Below are positions 21,901 through 28,668 of a stretch of DNA of 64,000 bases, one piece after another. Positions within the stretch are counted from its first letter, which is position 1; every line of letters starts with the position of its first letter. Under the pieces are notes generated by a model. That model was not told the origin of the DNA and did not search any database. It worked only from the letters and a program-made list of their open reading frames with translations. This DNA is from JAOSJT01 sp035362335 (GTDB lineage Bacteria > Bacteroidota > Ignavibacteria > SZUA-365), in assembly GCA_035362335.1 (NCBI GenBank), contig DAOSDL010000001.1:186001-250000 (forward strand), in the 5' to 3' direction. The position numbers and the translations under genes were made by a program.

Positions 21901-22101
21901 ACCCAGGTCACCATGGTCGTCTATGACCTCCTTGGTAACGCTGTGAAGACTCTCGTCAACGAGACGAAGGATGCTGGCAGCTACGAAGTTGTCTGGAATG
22001 CCACCAACGATCTCGGCGTGCAGGTGCCCTCGGGTAACTACATCCTGAAGATGGTTGCTGGTGACTTCACGCAGACTCGCAAGATGACCCTGCTGAAGTA
22101 A
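12952..22101 (+). CDS. Giant secreted/cell-surface protein with type IX secretion sorting domain
   Basis: The 3049-residue protein starts with a signal peptide (ILTLLSVLALVLLFGYSANA, then Q). It ends with a type-A T9SS C-terminal domain: NYPNPFNPSTTI begins near residue 2965, followed by VVYDLLGNAVKTL and the terminal KMTLLK. The middle is a chain of beta-rich, Ig-like modules. I count eight imperfect copies of a D-x-[FY]-G-N hallmark after a beta strand: DAFGN 402, DGFGN 617, DIFGN 823, DRFQN 1100, DRFGN 1339, DRYGN 2045, DDNGN (2561) and DRYLN 2706. No enzymatic domain was recognised. Codon use is strongly biased to GGT, CGT, GCT and CTG, with TTA, CTA and TCA almost absent, unlike neighbours and typical of very high expression. 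A strong terminator follows. Likely role: abundant surface layer, sheath or adhesin; this is inference. Confidence 0.9.
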   Translation: MKKILTLLSVLALVLLFGYSANAQIRTVKGDFFNITRTIDQTADSVNFIADTLTLYDSGGGVGNFNNNDSVAVFFVQNRFKIVNNMLTQTLFDYIRVRVATTSANPAPTPEMRLNREAYNGVITNTALTPQTDAAPAATGLRDLGIRPVYRPVGAIASSSPFNSDPSAIRQLLTFRIMNPTAGADGIQIRNIFFKPNINNLLGLAVPPDTTKDTLRAYLLDGSSGNPNAYGNVVPSGQYSGGTDLAIVKLLPGTTRILVWVKDSAQAVDAGEYIGSFGDYSRGRYFLGDDGLPFDALNTAHQSFRPGQLRSFIGSPDPAIENPDYGMMIDGLPPERNPLRLTNLYQALAPAAYTEAGWYAGLNPNPVNGLIPPYRAGWDNVAANPYQPGLVSSAVDTLRFLDAFGNRTWDRMTQPVLKALAYTINDVAPEDRTVYLKGVSAADDTLRQFGQLVYRRLAYTHADVGSNPGGVEDSVRIYAEATINFSDPAGIPRTLAAVGDTSGGFPRTGFAGLANLTYRAQEAYLDDQAYFPNVANPPAGWNRGRVNGPVWTFDAEAGNPNGYRFPVDPLGVNSLPYTGSKIVVRPNIPRAIDIMPTDQWKGTADNNYIRFDILVADGFGNTVDDNEKFKFELSPFGQLANGMQYRLNGIFDSLVNPISPIVVTGGNIDSGRVFVGTSNMGRNNRVFRAASGSNNIGPYRIRVRSTYAFNDRGNDVSDPNKLDLNPGAGFAHVNFIPDGSPNNNFGIWFGPGTGYNAKLGKRMGQTTAMDSTDVIWDGSNWTFFQGRQPRLELVVGRDESFVVGRVGNYRNPIFTKLYVRLTDIFGNPQDIAPYFYPNTNRVFVELPDNATYWPATSGAKRFYASVSANVALSGAGGRDNPEAVQDPGTGQLLEAELVNVPAGSSLPGIPGDFMALNSYNVVRFFMRAPQNVTKLSLAGTDIVRLRAHLRLETIPGVGDFSIQSAIGEVSVIPDVVSTVEIFKSTGKPQGTTVPLEGWGPGTVNDRIAEHYPVGTPRNAADSREFYRGYFFRSTGADVQPSTATDFPTVLEPMGYSDQGIGSFQASEVSGDYDATAPIPMDTVVVSEHSKQVRIVARVLDRFQNPVGGRLVKFFVEAETVPITPPKTALQNNAQRGGFGEFGQVFISDDTLKRSTIGDTAQAGWVSAYFVSGRVGWQIVRIAMTPDTLAYDLVPNLGRNLGEGTAVGPSKRGFAPRVIIPIYQKSDTTVRVEIFPYTAAATSPIPLPVDLIDLQVLEHHSVYQDAGATIAAINNYAPKFFAYSANPLAQEQRATHYNRVANTNIRPYIPDTLGLTSADPMDVNSVTAGRTVTLLAREYDRFGNLVDNFTEFEDTARVRFRMWGDNWGNPPAPYNVGGGTIAPASNWTRDEFGPMRKARYRHTKVGNLVYGVHINQTSFFTALEYPTPKRADATVFFEATASGILPGQGPVNIHRDTVKVVSVVKNPTRFDILRAGQDFAPLGPGLGTVGVFELTGAPEARQILIPPQTTIATPPGSDPQLHGLTDQGVDNILLSQVYKRNISPKPVGKYEIVNEDNVPLDKDGDALFLADGSVNPDFERDPYSNLFVYQKLDAYNNLNPQTSPNPRYNDINNGTNIPGARRDGTLFDVTIAGGGDGIGTSGIGQNWDPQGDAKDDRRPVLIRVTPIWENDPPMGGNPYIVANQPGQTRQYGRLYADSIYTFQGTTSALKTAATRAEFMGTRTDRGNPGLYKLTGEGDRITRIGVSNWSETDYFRAGLPHRSRPPLNTFRTRFAIGVTGGQDAQGNVFGDFNRRVALLYQGFGTEVSVNGNTALTFAPGAFMRIVDSTAEQVIDVRVIEPSMMDMAGNVIDDTLSYDQSKFTVVRRANRLADGNPVFHLDDTYYDANVTDIQGPNMTIDRVGEQPMMRTNRATHGLMAAASRQFFGPARYSRLRHTFVVVPYRIAFTSIFPSSFDITANTFDKSTLPVGILPVQADIDTLPRVSPMFYQDPYGTPASSFEIFSRLYGQIAHGATTDQIPNNVGTPYARPDTIFRDQFYTYAVTPYDRYGNMNTRDTMYVNLGTRHTTWEFTNLSAMGASGNLEIAAGGRYFQAKPVGFPQNTEIRQDSLILYNLSLIGAGNRNDFVGIKPDDKRLGDAVGERAGAALRHGILPANAIAVRPVHVKRPFAPGPFVLSAGLTQNTSLFRMDHTGNCFDANGNPLPTGLVNDTLRLNWQPAVWSDPSYNNPNDTIRYEWYAIIDSIGPNSTATNVVSILADNDGKSPSLTLSGDKVRDLVFRPGVLPQPNQDSIVTRVYWFVRAFSKIPGLEAYSDTAGISVRNNPLPTEPLVISINRIPYAAPNAIQPTDGATEFVDGTQPLPVLWSAAQDRNLDKGALQGGPFMIYDPQNRVWVKDPSRTIDTLTYQWYGEVVSTYPAGKGAPIGTIAVINAGSSTGIQIPTAALDALFAGFSSDPASNSADSVKIIWRVYTKDFNVNDTRPLEIVEFPFKEGIFTNPADALNGDTSRWSPTACQPHWVVTRDFRLALTKLKGGGVEIDPVLADPEINALVGEVLCFTLTARDDNGNIIRDWNSPDKNSPATSLILRNSTANTDSSSQSWNGDPEGFSFALITFEGNPLTQIDDSTWSVPASAFRDGIAVICIKHTKAEKGVYIEVQPTVANLNQESAKMNFTADEVTNYLVDLTSATANPDQVYLMRRYEIVVAPRDRYLNIVSGRNVRTNFTARFPGEFDSQLPGLSNIFSGNVFINGLTNYFLASRIRREVAKGEERQWVRAYDANDPNIYGQTNPYEVLDHAPNAFALQTPQDNTVLKLQKSADVTTFTWVKAQPQDPYTDIQVSRFNPAIYTDVVRYEITFVDEASLTRAVSFESDANGEKAEFTSNHGQLAGIIDAISGLPTTKTQKVVWYVAARDYDNSFGLMLGPLYTTMSSPPNNDPQNRPGYRLTLEKDGILANDNVKPTEFVLNQNYPNPFNPSTTINFALPKSTQVTMVVYDLLGNAVKTLVNETKDAGSYEVVWNATNDLGVQVPSGNYILKMVAGDFTQTRKMTLLK

Positions 22102-22121
22102 TCGGATAACATCCCGATCTC

Positions 22122-22157
22122 AGCGCGTCCCGCCTCACGGCGGGACGCGCTGTTTTT
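22122..22157 (+). terminator. Rho-independent terminator of the giant surface-protein gene
   Basis: A perfect 13-bp stem (AGCGCGTCCCGCC paired with GGCGGGACGCGCT, loop TCAC) is followed by GTTTTT. It lies 20 bases after the stop and separates the gene from the next operon. Confidence 0.93.
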
Positions 22158-22217
22158 ATGGCGGCCTCACAACACGAGAGCATAAATTCCGGTGATTTTC
22201 TCTATATTTCCGTTTCT

Positions 22218-23210
22218 ATGAAGGTCGCTGATCTCGCATATCGCCTCGTCGACACTCCGTCTCTAACCGGACAGGAGGCGGCAATGCTGCTGGCGCTTGA
22301 AGATTTCTTTTCGGAGCTTGGACTCCCATGCGAGCGTCAAACCGTGTCCGATGAGCGGTGGAATCTGTTCGTGAACTGGGAATCCCACACAGACGTGGTG
22401 TTCTCAACACACGTCGACACCGTTCCACCCCATTTCCCTCCAGATCTTCGCGAGGGCAAATTGTATGGGCGCGGTGCATGTGATACAAAAGGCATTATCG
22501 CTGCTATGCTTATCGCCGTGGAGCAGCTCATGCAGGAGGGAAAGCGTCCATCGTGCCTCTTCGTCGTTGGTGAGGAAACGGACAGCATCGGCGCAAAGAC
22601 CGCAGCCATGAGTGGACGCACGGCTCGGTACATCATCGTCGGTGAGCCCACGGAGAATTTGCTCGCACGGGGGCACAAAGGCGTTCTCAGTTACACACTT
22701 CAAACGGAAGGCGTCGCCGCTCATTCGGCGTACCCAGAACTCGGATCGTCGGCGGTACATACTCTACTAGATGTTCTGGATGATATTCGCAGGCATGATT
22801 GGGGCAGTAGTCCGATTCTGGGAGAGGCAACTACCAATGTCGGTCTCATTACCGGTGGAGTCGCTCTGAACGTTTTTGCACCGAGTGCGAGTGCCACAGT
22901 GATGCATCGCATCGTCGACGATGCGGAGCGGAGAAAGGCCGAGATCGAGTCAATTGTCGCTACGCGTGCCGCGGTGCATTTCCACTCAGTATCACAACCG
23001 CAGATACTCGAGACTGTGGACGGTTTTCCGCTCGTCACCGTCGGCTTCGGAACCGACGTTCCATACCTGAAGGCGATTGGTCCCTGTCTGCTCATGGGTC
23101 CGGGTTCCATTCATCAGGCACACACGGCGGATGAGTACATTTCTGTTGAGGAAATGGAGGAGGCCGTCCTCCTTTACAAAAAGCTGTATGATGAACTGCT
23201 GAAGAGATGA
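22218..23210 (+). CDS. M20-family metallohydrolase (DapE/ArgE/LysK-like)
   Basis: The 330-residue protein has all di-zinc ligands of the M20 family: His65 and Asp67 in STHVDTVP, Asp89 in GRGACDTKG, the Glu119-Glu120 pair in VGEETDS, Glu143 in VGEPT, and His302 in AHTADEY. The dimerisation domain lies between about 150 and 260. It is followed directly by dapB and dapA, so succinyl- or acetyl-diaminopimelate deacylation is the natural guess. It is shorter than typical DapE (about 375), and LysK/ArgE-type activity is equally possible by sequence. ATG 22218 is chosen over an in-frame ATG at 22158, which lies on the terminator T-run. TATATTTC just upstream resembles a promoter -7 element. Confidence 0.85.
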   Translation: MKVADLAYRLVDTPSLTGQEAAMLLALEDFFSELGLPCERQTVSDERWNLFVNWESHTDVVFSTHVDTVPPHFPPDLREGKLYGRGACDTKGIIAAMLIAVEQLMQEGKRPSCLFVVGEETDSIGAKTAAMSGRTARYIIVGEPTENLLARGHKGVLSYTLQTEGVAAHSAYPELGSSAVHTLLDVLDDIRRHDWGSSPILGEATTNVGLITGGVALNVFAPSASATVMHRIVDDAERRKAEIESIVATRAAVHFHSVSQPQILETVDGFPLVTVGFGTDVPYLKAIGPCLLMGPGSIHQAHTADEYISVEEMEEAVLLYKKLYDELLKR

Positions 23211-23968
23211 GGATGGATAATCTCCCGAAGATCGCATTGGTCGGTTATGGGCGCATGGGCAGGCAGATTCACGCGCGTATGCGTGAGCGTGGCTATCCCG
23301 AGCCCCTGATCATCGATCCCGGTCTCTCTGAATCACCAACGATATCGGAGCAAGCTCTTTCCGACATTGATGTCTGTATCGAGTTCACTCGGCCGGACGC
23401 GGCACTGACCAACGTTCTCGCATTGTTGGAATGCGGTAAGGCAGTCGTTACAGGGACAACGGGTTGGCATCAGCATGTGGATCGTGTGCGTGAAGCAGCC
23501 ACACGACACGAGGCTGGCATTGTGCTCGGAAGCAACTTCACAATCGGCGTACAGGTGCTACAGCGAGTGACAGCGATGGTGGCATCGATGCTCAACACGC
23601 TCACGGATTTTGATATCGCCATACATGAAGTACATCACACGGGAAAACGCGATGCCCCGAGCGGAACGGCACTTCGATTGGCCGAGATCGTGCTCCAGCG
23701 CTCGGACAGGAAAACCGAAATCGCCGTACAGGGAGCTCAGGAGCCAATTCGTCCGGAGCAGCTCGGCGTCACCGCACAGCGCTTGGGAAGTGTGTTCGGA
23801 GAGCATACGGTGAGTATTGATTCAAGCGCGGAGACCCTGCGCATCGAACACCAGGCCAAAAGCCGCGAGGGATTCGCGGATGGCGCGTTGATGGCGGCGC
23901 AGTGGATTCGACACAGAAAAGGATTGCATTATTTCGAGGAGGTGTTTGATGAAATCACTTCGGCTTAG
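23207..23968 (+). CDS. dapB: 4-hydroxy-tetrahydrodipicolinate reductase
   Basis: This 253-residue enzyme catalyses the NAD(P)H-dependent second step of the diaminopimelate/lysine branch. The N-terminal Rossmann motif is VGYGRMGRQ. The catalytic signature EVHHTGKRDAPSGTALRLAE matches the family motif for substrate binding and proton transfer. VTGTTGW and LGSNFTIGV are also typical. The ATG at 23207 overlaps the stop of the M20 gene; a second ATG at 23213 has GAAGAG at better spacing and may be used instead. It overlaps dapA downstream. The product supplies peptidoglycan and lysine synthesis. Confidence 0.96.
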   Translation: MRMDNLPKIALVGYGRMGRQIHARMRERGYPEPLIIDPGLSESPTISEQALSDIDVCIEFTRPDAALTNVLALLECGKAVVTGTTGWHQHVDRVREAATRHEAGIVLGSNFTIGVQVLQRVTAMVASMLNTLTDFDIAIHEVHHTGKRDAPSGTALRLAEIVLQRSDRKTEIAVQGAQEPIRPEQLGVTAQRLGSVFGEHTVSIDSSAETLRIEHQAKSREGFADGALMAAQWIRHRKGLHYFEEVFDEITSA

Positions 23969-24836
23969 CGGCCTCGGTACAGCACTCGTTACTCCATTCG
24001 CCGAGGATGGAAGTGTCGATTTGCACTGCATGGAGCAATTGGTGGAGCGGCAAATCCGTGGCGGTGTGCACATGCTCATACCCTGTGGCACGACGGGCGA
24101 AGGCGTCACCATTCACGACGACGAGTACCAGCAGCTTGTCGAGCGCGTGGTTCGTGTGACGGCCGGTCGCGTTCCGGTCATCGCAGGCGCCGGGTCGAAT
24201 GCCACCGATCGCACCATCCGTACCGCAGCTCTTGCCCAGGAATGTGGCGCTGATGCCGTATTAGTGGTCGGGCCGTATTATAACAAGCCCACGCAGGAAG
24301 GGTACTATCAACATTTTCGGGCCGTGGCCGAGTCCGTCCGCATTGGCGTGGTACTGTACAATGTTCCGGGGCGCACCAGCGGGAACATCAGCGCGGACAC
24401 GCAGCTGCGCCTCGCGGAAATCGACAACATTATCGCGACCAAGGAGGCAAGTGCCAACTTCTCGCAGATTATGGACATCGTGGCGCATAAACCAGAGGGC
24501 TTTGCGGTATTGTCGGGTGACGACAATCTCGCGCTCGCACAGATCGCGATAGGCATGGATGGCGTCATCTCCGTCGTTTCAAACGAAATCCCCGCCGAAT
24601 ATGCTGCCATGGTGACGCACGCGCTCGAGGGTCGCTTCGATGAAGCGCGTCGCATCCATTATCGCTATGTGAAATTGATGGAAACGAATTTCATCGAGTC
24701 TAATCCCATTCCGGTGAAAACCGCGATGGCGATGATGGGCTTGTTAAAGGAACAATTCCGCCTGCCTCTTGTCGCGATGGAGCAGCGGAATCGAGCGGTG
24801 CTACAGGACGTGCTCACTGAGGCTGGATTGCTGTAG
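23949..24836 (+). CDS. dapA: 4-hydroxy-tetrahydrodipicolinate synthase
   Basis: This 295-residue class I aldolase condenses pyruvate with aspartate semialdehyde, the first committed step to diaminopimelate. Visible signatures are GTALVTPF, IPCGTTGEGVTI, VVGPYYNKPTQEGYYQHF, YNVPGRTSGN (with the active-site Tyr) and the Schiff-base lysine in IIATKEASAN. The ATG at 23949 has a strong AGGAGGT Shine-Dalgarno located inside the end of dapB, and the genes overlap by 20 bases. The next gene begins two bases after the stop, so the four genes from 22218 to 25764 form one operon. Confidence 0.97.
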   Translation: MKSLRLSGLGTALVTPFAEDGSVDLHCMEQLVERQIRGGVHMLIPCGTTGEGVTIHDDEYQQLVERVVRVTAGRVPVIAGAGSNATDRTIRTAALAQECGADAVLVVGPYYNKPTQEGYYQHFRAVAESVRIGVVLYNVPGRTSGNISADTQLRLAEIDNIIATKEASANFSQIMDIVAHKPEGFAVLSGDDNLALAQIAIGMDGVISVVSNEIPAEYAAMVTHALEGRFDEARRIHYRYVKLMETNFIESNPIPVKTAMAMMGLLKEQFRLPLVAMEQRNRAVLQDVLTEAGLL

Positions 24837-24837
24837 A

Positions 24838-25764
24838 ATGTCCTCCGTCGTTCCACAGCGCCTCCGCAAAGGAGACTTGATCGCCGTCGTGTCGCCGGCA
24901 AGTCCTCCCCAACAGAGCTCCCGCCTGGCGAGAGGGGTTGACGCTCTGCTGGAACAGGGCTTCCGCGTGCGTCTCGGACTCAGCGTCGGACTAGAGCAGG
25001 GCTATCTTGCTGGCGATGATGCGCTTCGCGCGAGGGACATCAACGACGCCTTGATGGATCCCTCGGTGCGTGCGATATTCTGCACGCGAGGTGGCTATGG
25101 ATCCGCGCGACTGTTACCGCTCCTCAAGTGGGATGCATTGCGGGAGAATGCAAAAATCCTGCTGGGGTTCAGTGACATCACCGCGCTTTCGTTGGCGGCC
25201 TACGCAAAAGCGGGGATGCGGACGTTTGCCGGTCCAATGGTTGCGGCGGAGTTCGGTAGCGGCATTCTTCCCGCAACCGCCGATGCGCTGTGGGATATGC
25301 TCATGCGCCCTGTGAGCAAGCGCGAACTCGCCGTCGGACCGGACGCGAGGACGCTGCGAGCCGGCAAAGCTGACGGTCCATTGCTTGGAGGAAACCTCGC
25401 GGTGTTGACTTCGCTCATCGGTAGCCCCTGGCTTCCCAGCTTCAAAGATTCCATTCTCTTTCTGGAGGATGTTGGAGAGCCAGTGTACCGCATTGATCGC
25501 ATGTTGCTGCAACTTCGGTATGCGGGTGTTTTCGACGGCATTTCCGGTGTGGTGCTGGGGAGATTCACAGGAATCCCGGATACCTCCAAGGATCGTCCGC
25601 TGCTCGACGTGATTGAAGAATACCTGCTTCCCTTGCAGGTGCCTGTCATGCATTCCATTTCTTTCGGACATATCCCGGATAAAATCACTCTCCCCATAGG
25701 TACGCCGGTGGCACTCGATGCGGGCGCTTGTCGACTTACCATGGTTGCCGCCGCGGTGCGGTAA
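24838..25764 (+). CDS. ldcA: LD-carboxypeptidase (peptidase family S66, murein tetrapeptide carboxypeptidase)
   Basis: This 308-residue enzyme cleaves the terminal D-Ala from L,D-linked murein tetrapeptides in cytoplasmic peptidoglycan recycling. S66 features seen are the N-terminal DLIAVVSPASPP, the substrate loop CTRGGYGSARLLPLL, the nucleophile region LLGFSDITAL, FLEDVGEPVYRIDRML with the catalytic Glu, and ISFGHIPDKITLPIG with the catalytic His. ATG 24838 lies two bases after the dapA stop. No signal peptide is visible, consistent with cytoplasmic action. Linking it to dapA-dapB joins recycling of murein peptides with new diaminopimelate synthesis. Confidence 0.92.
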   Translation: MSSVVPQRLRKGDLIAVVSPASPPQQSSRLARGVDALLEQGFRVRLGLSVGLEQGYLAGDDALRARDINDALMDPSVRAIFCTRGGYGSARLLPLLKWDALRENAKILLGFSDITALSLAAYAKAGMRTFAGPMVAAEFGSGILPATADALWDMLMRPVSKRELAVGPDARTLRAGKADGPLLGGNLAVLTSLIGSPWLPSFKDSILFLEDVGEPVYRIDRMLLQLRYAGVFDGISGVVLGRFTGIPDTSKDRPLLDVIEEYLLPLQVPVMHSISFGHIPDKITLPIGTPVALDAGACRLTMVAAAVR

Positions 25765-25851
25765 TCCGCAGGTGCGAGGCGAGCATCATGGGAGAGCCTT
25801 CGCAGTGGATATAGCGAATAATTTCCGAACCGACTTCCAAGGAGAACCATC

Positions 25852-26112
25852 ATGTCCAAGTTCGTACTTCTCATTCTCATCGGTAAGCGCAACGAATCGG
25901 CGGTGAATGTTCAGAAAATCCTGACAGCCTGGGGCTGCATCATCAAGACGCGTCTGGGTATTCACGACGGAGTGCTCGAGAACTGTTCCGATCAGGGCCT
26001 GCTGATGCTCGAGCTCCACGGAAAGCGTGAAGATATGGAGGAACTGGCACGGAAGGTGGCATTACTCGAAGGAGTGGCATCGCAGCTTGTCGAGCTGAAG
26101 CTCGCTGACTGA
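25852..26112 (+). CDS. Small ACT-like protein, related to the TM1266/iron-only hydrogenase system regulator group
   Basis: This 86-residue protein begins MSKFVLLILIGKRNESAVNV and has an alternating strand/helix pattern typical of a ferredoxin-like ACT fold. KTRLGIHDGVLENCSDQGLLMLEL resembles small putative hydrogenase-regulator (TM1266-like) proteins; that family link is from memory and moderate. A good Shine-Dalgarno (AAGGAG) lies nine bases before the ATG. It stands alone after the dap operon and is followed by a hairpin. Two hydrogenase-maturation genes occur 16 kb away, but no hydrogenase genes are in the window. Confidence 0.65.
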   Translation: MSKFVLLILIGKRNESAVNVQKILTAWGCIIKTRLGIHDGVLENCSDQGLLMLELHGKREDMEELARKVALLEGVASQLVELKLAD

Positions 26113-26138
26113 CATTCCTAGCGATCGATACATTCGCG

Positions 26139-26166
26139 GCACCGTGGCGCAACCGCGCCACGGTGC
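26139..26166. terminator. Perfect 12-bp hairpin after the ACT-like gene
   Basis: GCACCGTGGCGC and GCGCCACGGTGC form a 12-bp stem with loop AACC, 27 bases after the stop. There is no T-run on either side, so it may be a weak terminator or an RNA 3' stabiliser. The remaining bases to 26381 show no gene. Confidence 0.55.
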
Positions 26167-26381
26167 GATACACTCATCGAGGACGTCAGGGTTGGGAACG
26201 CAAAGCGCTCCTTCGGGACGGCAAGCCGTGCTTGGCTAGTGCAAGCGGGAACCATAGGGCAACTTTTCCTGCCCAATTCCGTAAAGGGAAACGATTGGGA
26301 AGAATTTGACGTTTTTTCATCGTCACTCCAACTCACAGTAATGCATCAGTACCACGAGCACAGGTTGGGAAACACACCATC

Positions 26382-28667
26382 ATGAAGAGTATCCGGGCGA
26401 TCATTTTTCTCTTCGCAATAATCGCGCAGTCGGGATCATTATTTGCCGAGGGCGGCGCCGCTCCGGATAACGCCACAGTCAACGGCTACATCCGCGATAA
26501 GGAAACAGGTGAAACGCTTGTCGGAGCCTCGATTCAACTCAAGGAAACGCGGCAGGGCACAATCACCAATAAAAGCGGATTTTACTCGCTTTCCGATATC
26601 AAACCCGGCACGTATACCGTGGTATTCAGCTACATCGGCTATGATAAGCTGGAAATGAGCATCGAACTGAAGAAGCGCGAGTCTCGTCGCATTGATGTGG
26701 AATTGAAATCCGAGGCCTTCAAACTCGAAGAGGTCGTGGTGGAAGGGGAACGATTCGATGATCGGCGACAGATCACCGTGAGCCGTGTGAACATTCCCAT
26801 CCGTCAAATCAACCAGCTGCGCATCGGTGGTGAAGCGGATGTGTTCCGCTCGATCCAATTTCTTCCCGGTGTGCTCGCTTCTTCACAGATTTCGAGCGGA
26901 TTGTACATCAGAGGCGGTTCGCCCGACCAAACCCTCGTGCTCATCGATGGTTCGACGGTGTACAATCCCACCCATCTCTTCGGCTTTTTCTCCACGTTCA
27001 ATCCCGATGCGGTCAAGGATGTGGATTTGATCAAGGGTGGATATCCGGCGGAGTACGGAGGCCGGCTTTCGGCCGTGCTTGATCTCGTGCAGAAAGATGG
27101 AAATCGCAAGGAACTTCACGGCACCGCCTCGCTGGGTTTGATCGCCACGAGACTGTCCGGCGAAGGTCCTCTCGGGAATGGTTCGTGGTTTCTCGGGGGT
27201 CGACGCACTTACATCGATTTGCTCACAAATCTGATCGAGACCGATGAGGACCCGCTGCCGAACTACTACTTCTATGATTTGAACGGCAAGGTTTCGCAGG
27301 ATTTCGGTTTGTCCGACAAGGTGTTTCTCTCGGGATTCACCAGCGAGGACAGGATGGAATTCGACAATCGCGCCGGATTCAACGGACTGCTCGGCATAAG
27401 CAATCGTGCGGTGTCCACACGCTGGACGCATTTGTTCAGTGACAATCTGTTCTCGGTGTTCAATTTCAGCTGGAGTCGTTACCGCAACAGTTTCGAAACG
27501 GAGAATGCCGGTTTCGAGACGATGGTGGAGAATGTGATTCAGGATTTCACGTTGAAAGGAAATCTCGAATGGTTCACCTCGCCCGAGTGGACAATGAAAG
27601 GCGGCTTCGAAGTGAATCGGTACGTACTACAGTATCTGCAGAATTTCTCCGGCGATGCGGATTCGACCGCGCCGAGTGGTTCTACTGATGGCGGCATCGT
27701 GAATCTTGACGAGACCGATCACACGGCATCGATGTTTGTACAGTCGAACTACCAGTTTTCCAATCTTCTCAGCTTGCAATCCGGTCTGCGTGTCAATTAT
27801 TACGACCTGAGAAATATTGTGAAGCTCGACCCACGTCTCGCGTTGCGGTATCAGTGGAATGAATCGATAGCCGTGAAGGCCGCCTGGGGAATCTACCATC
27901 AGTACTTCCGCCTGGCTTCGCTGCCGGATTTCAGCTTTTTCGACACATGGTTGCCGACGGATTCGACGGTGCAACCGAGCATGGCAATCCATTACGTGCT
28001 GGGCGTGGAGACGCAGCCCTTCGATGGAATCGATTTCAACATCGACGCTTACTACAAGGAGCTGTATCACGTCAGCGAGTTGAATCAGTTTCAGACACGC
28101 GGACGAACGGTGCAGGACTACTTCTACGATGGCGAAGGCGAAGCATTCGGGGTGGAGTTTTTCCTGCAAAAGAAAACCGGTCGACTCACCGGTTGGGCCG
28201 GCTACGCGTTGGGATGGATCAACACGCGCTTTGACGAACTGAATGGCGGGCGATACTTCCGTCCGAAATGGGATCGTCGCCATGATGTCAAAATCGTGGG
28301 ACAGTATCGTCTGAATGATCGCTGGGATTTCAGTGCGACGTTTACGTTGCAGTCCGGCCAATCGTACACCGGCCGCACGTCGCGACTCGAAAGTCGACTG
28401 CCGGGTTCGGATTTCGGCAAGGGAATCACCGTTCCCGCCGAGCGCTTCGGTCTACGACTGCCGATGTCGCATCAGTTGAATCTCAACGCGACGTATCACA
28501 CCACGCTGTTCGGGCTTCCCACCAAGGTGCTGATCGATATTTACAATGTGTATTCCAGGCGGGACATCTGGTTCAGGTATTACGACACCACGGGCGACGT
28601 GACAAAGGTCGAAGACGTGACGTTGCTGCCCATCCTCCCCAGTGTTGCTGTCGAAATCAATTTCTAG
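26382..28667 (+). CDS. TonB-dependent receptor with N-terminal carboxypeptidase-regulatory-like domain
   Basis: This 761-residue outer-membrane receptor has a signal peptide (IFLFAIIAQSGSLFA). A carboxypeptidase-D regulatory-like domain follows (about residues 32-110: VNGYIRDKETGETLVGASIQ, GFYSLSDIKPGTYTVVFSYIG). The plug domain (about 120-230) contains RSIQFLPGVLAS, GLYIRGGSPDQTLVLIDGS and VDLIKGGYPAEYGGRLSAVL. The 22-strand barrel then runs to a C-terminal aromatic-rich strand ending AVEINF. This is the common Bacteroidota architecture. The substrate cannot be inferred; it lacks an obvious SusD partner and is instead followed by a DUF4249-type lipoprotein. Confidence 0.93.
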   Translation: MKSIRAIIFLFAIIAQSGSLFAEGGAAPDNATVNGYIRDKETGETLVGASIQLKETRQGTITNKSGFYSLSDIKPGTYTVVFSYIGYDKLEMSIELKKRESRRIDVELKSEAFKLEEVVVEGERFDDRRQITVSRVNIPIRQINQLRIGGEADVFRSIQFLPGVLASSQISSGLYIRGGSPDQTLVLIDGSTVYNPTHLFGFFSTFNPDAVKDVDLIKGGYPAEYGGRLSAVLDLVQKDGNRKELHGTASLGLIATRLSGEGPLGNGSWFLGGRRTYIDLLTNLIETDEDPLPNYYFYDLNGKVSQDFGLSDKVFLSGFTSEDRMEFDNRAGFNGLLGISNRAVSTRWTHLFSDNLFSVFNFSWSRYRNSFETENAGFETMVENVIQDFTLKGNLEWFTSPEWTMKGGFEVNRYVLQYLQNFSGDADSTAPSGSTDGGIVNLDETDHTASMFVQSNYQFSNLLSLQSGLRVNYYDLRNIVKLDPRLALRYQWNESIAVKAAWGIYHQYFRLASLPDFSFFDTWLPTDSTVQPSMAIHYVLGVETQPFDGIDFNIDAYYKELYHVSELNQFQTRGRTVQDYFYDGEGEAFGVEFFLQKKTGRLTGWAGYALGWINTRFDELNGGRYFRPKWDRRHDVKIVGQYRLNDRWDFSATFTLQSGQSYTGRTSRLESRLPGSDFGKGITVPAERFGLRLPMSHQLNLNATYHTTLFGLPTKVLIDIYNVYSRRDIWFRYYDTTGDVTKVEDVTLLPILPSVAVEINF

Positions 28668-28668
28668 T

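Noticed and set aside
26139..26166. Riboswitch or small RNA at the perfect 12-bp hairpin
   Set aside because: Only a simple stem-loop is visible, with no conserved riboswitch core and no downstream expression platform.
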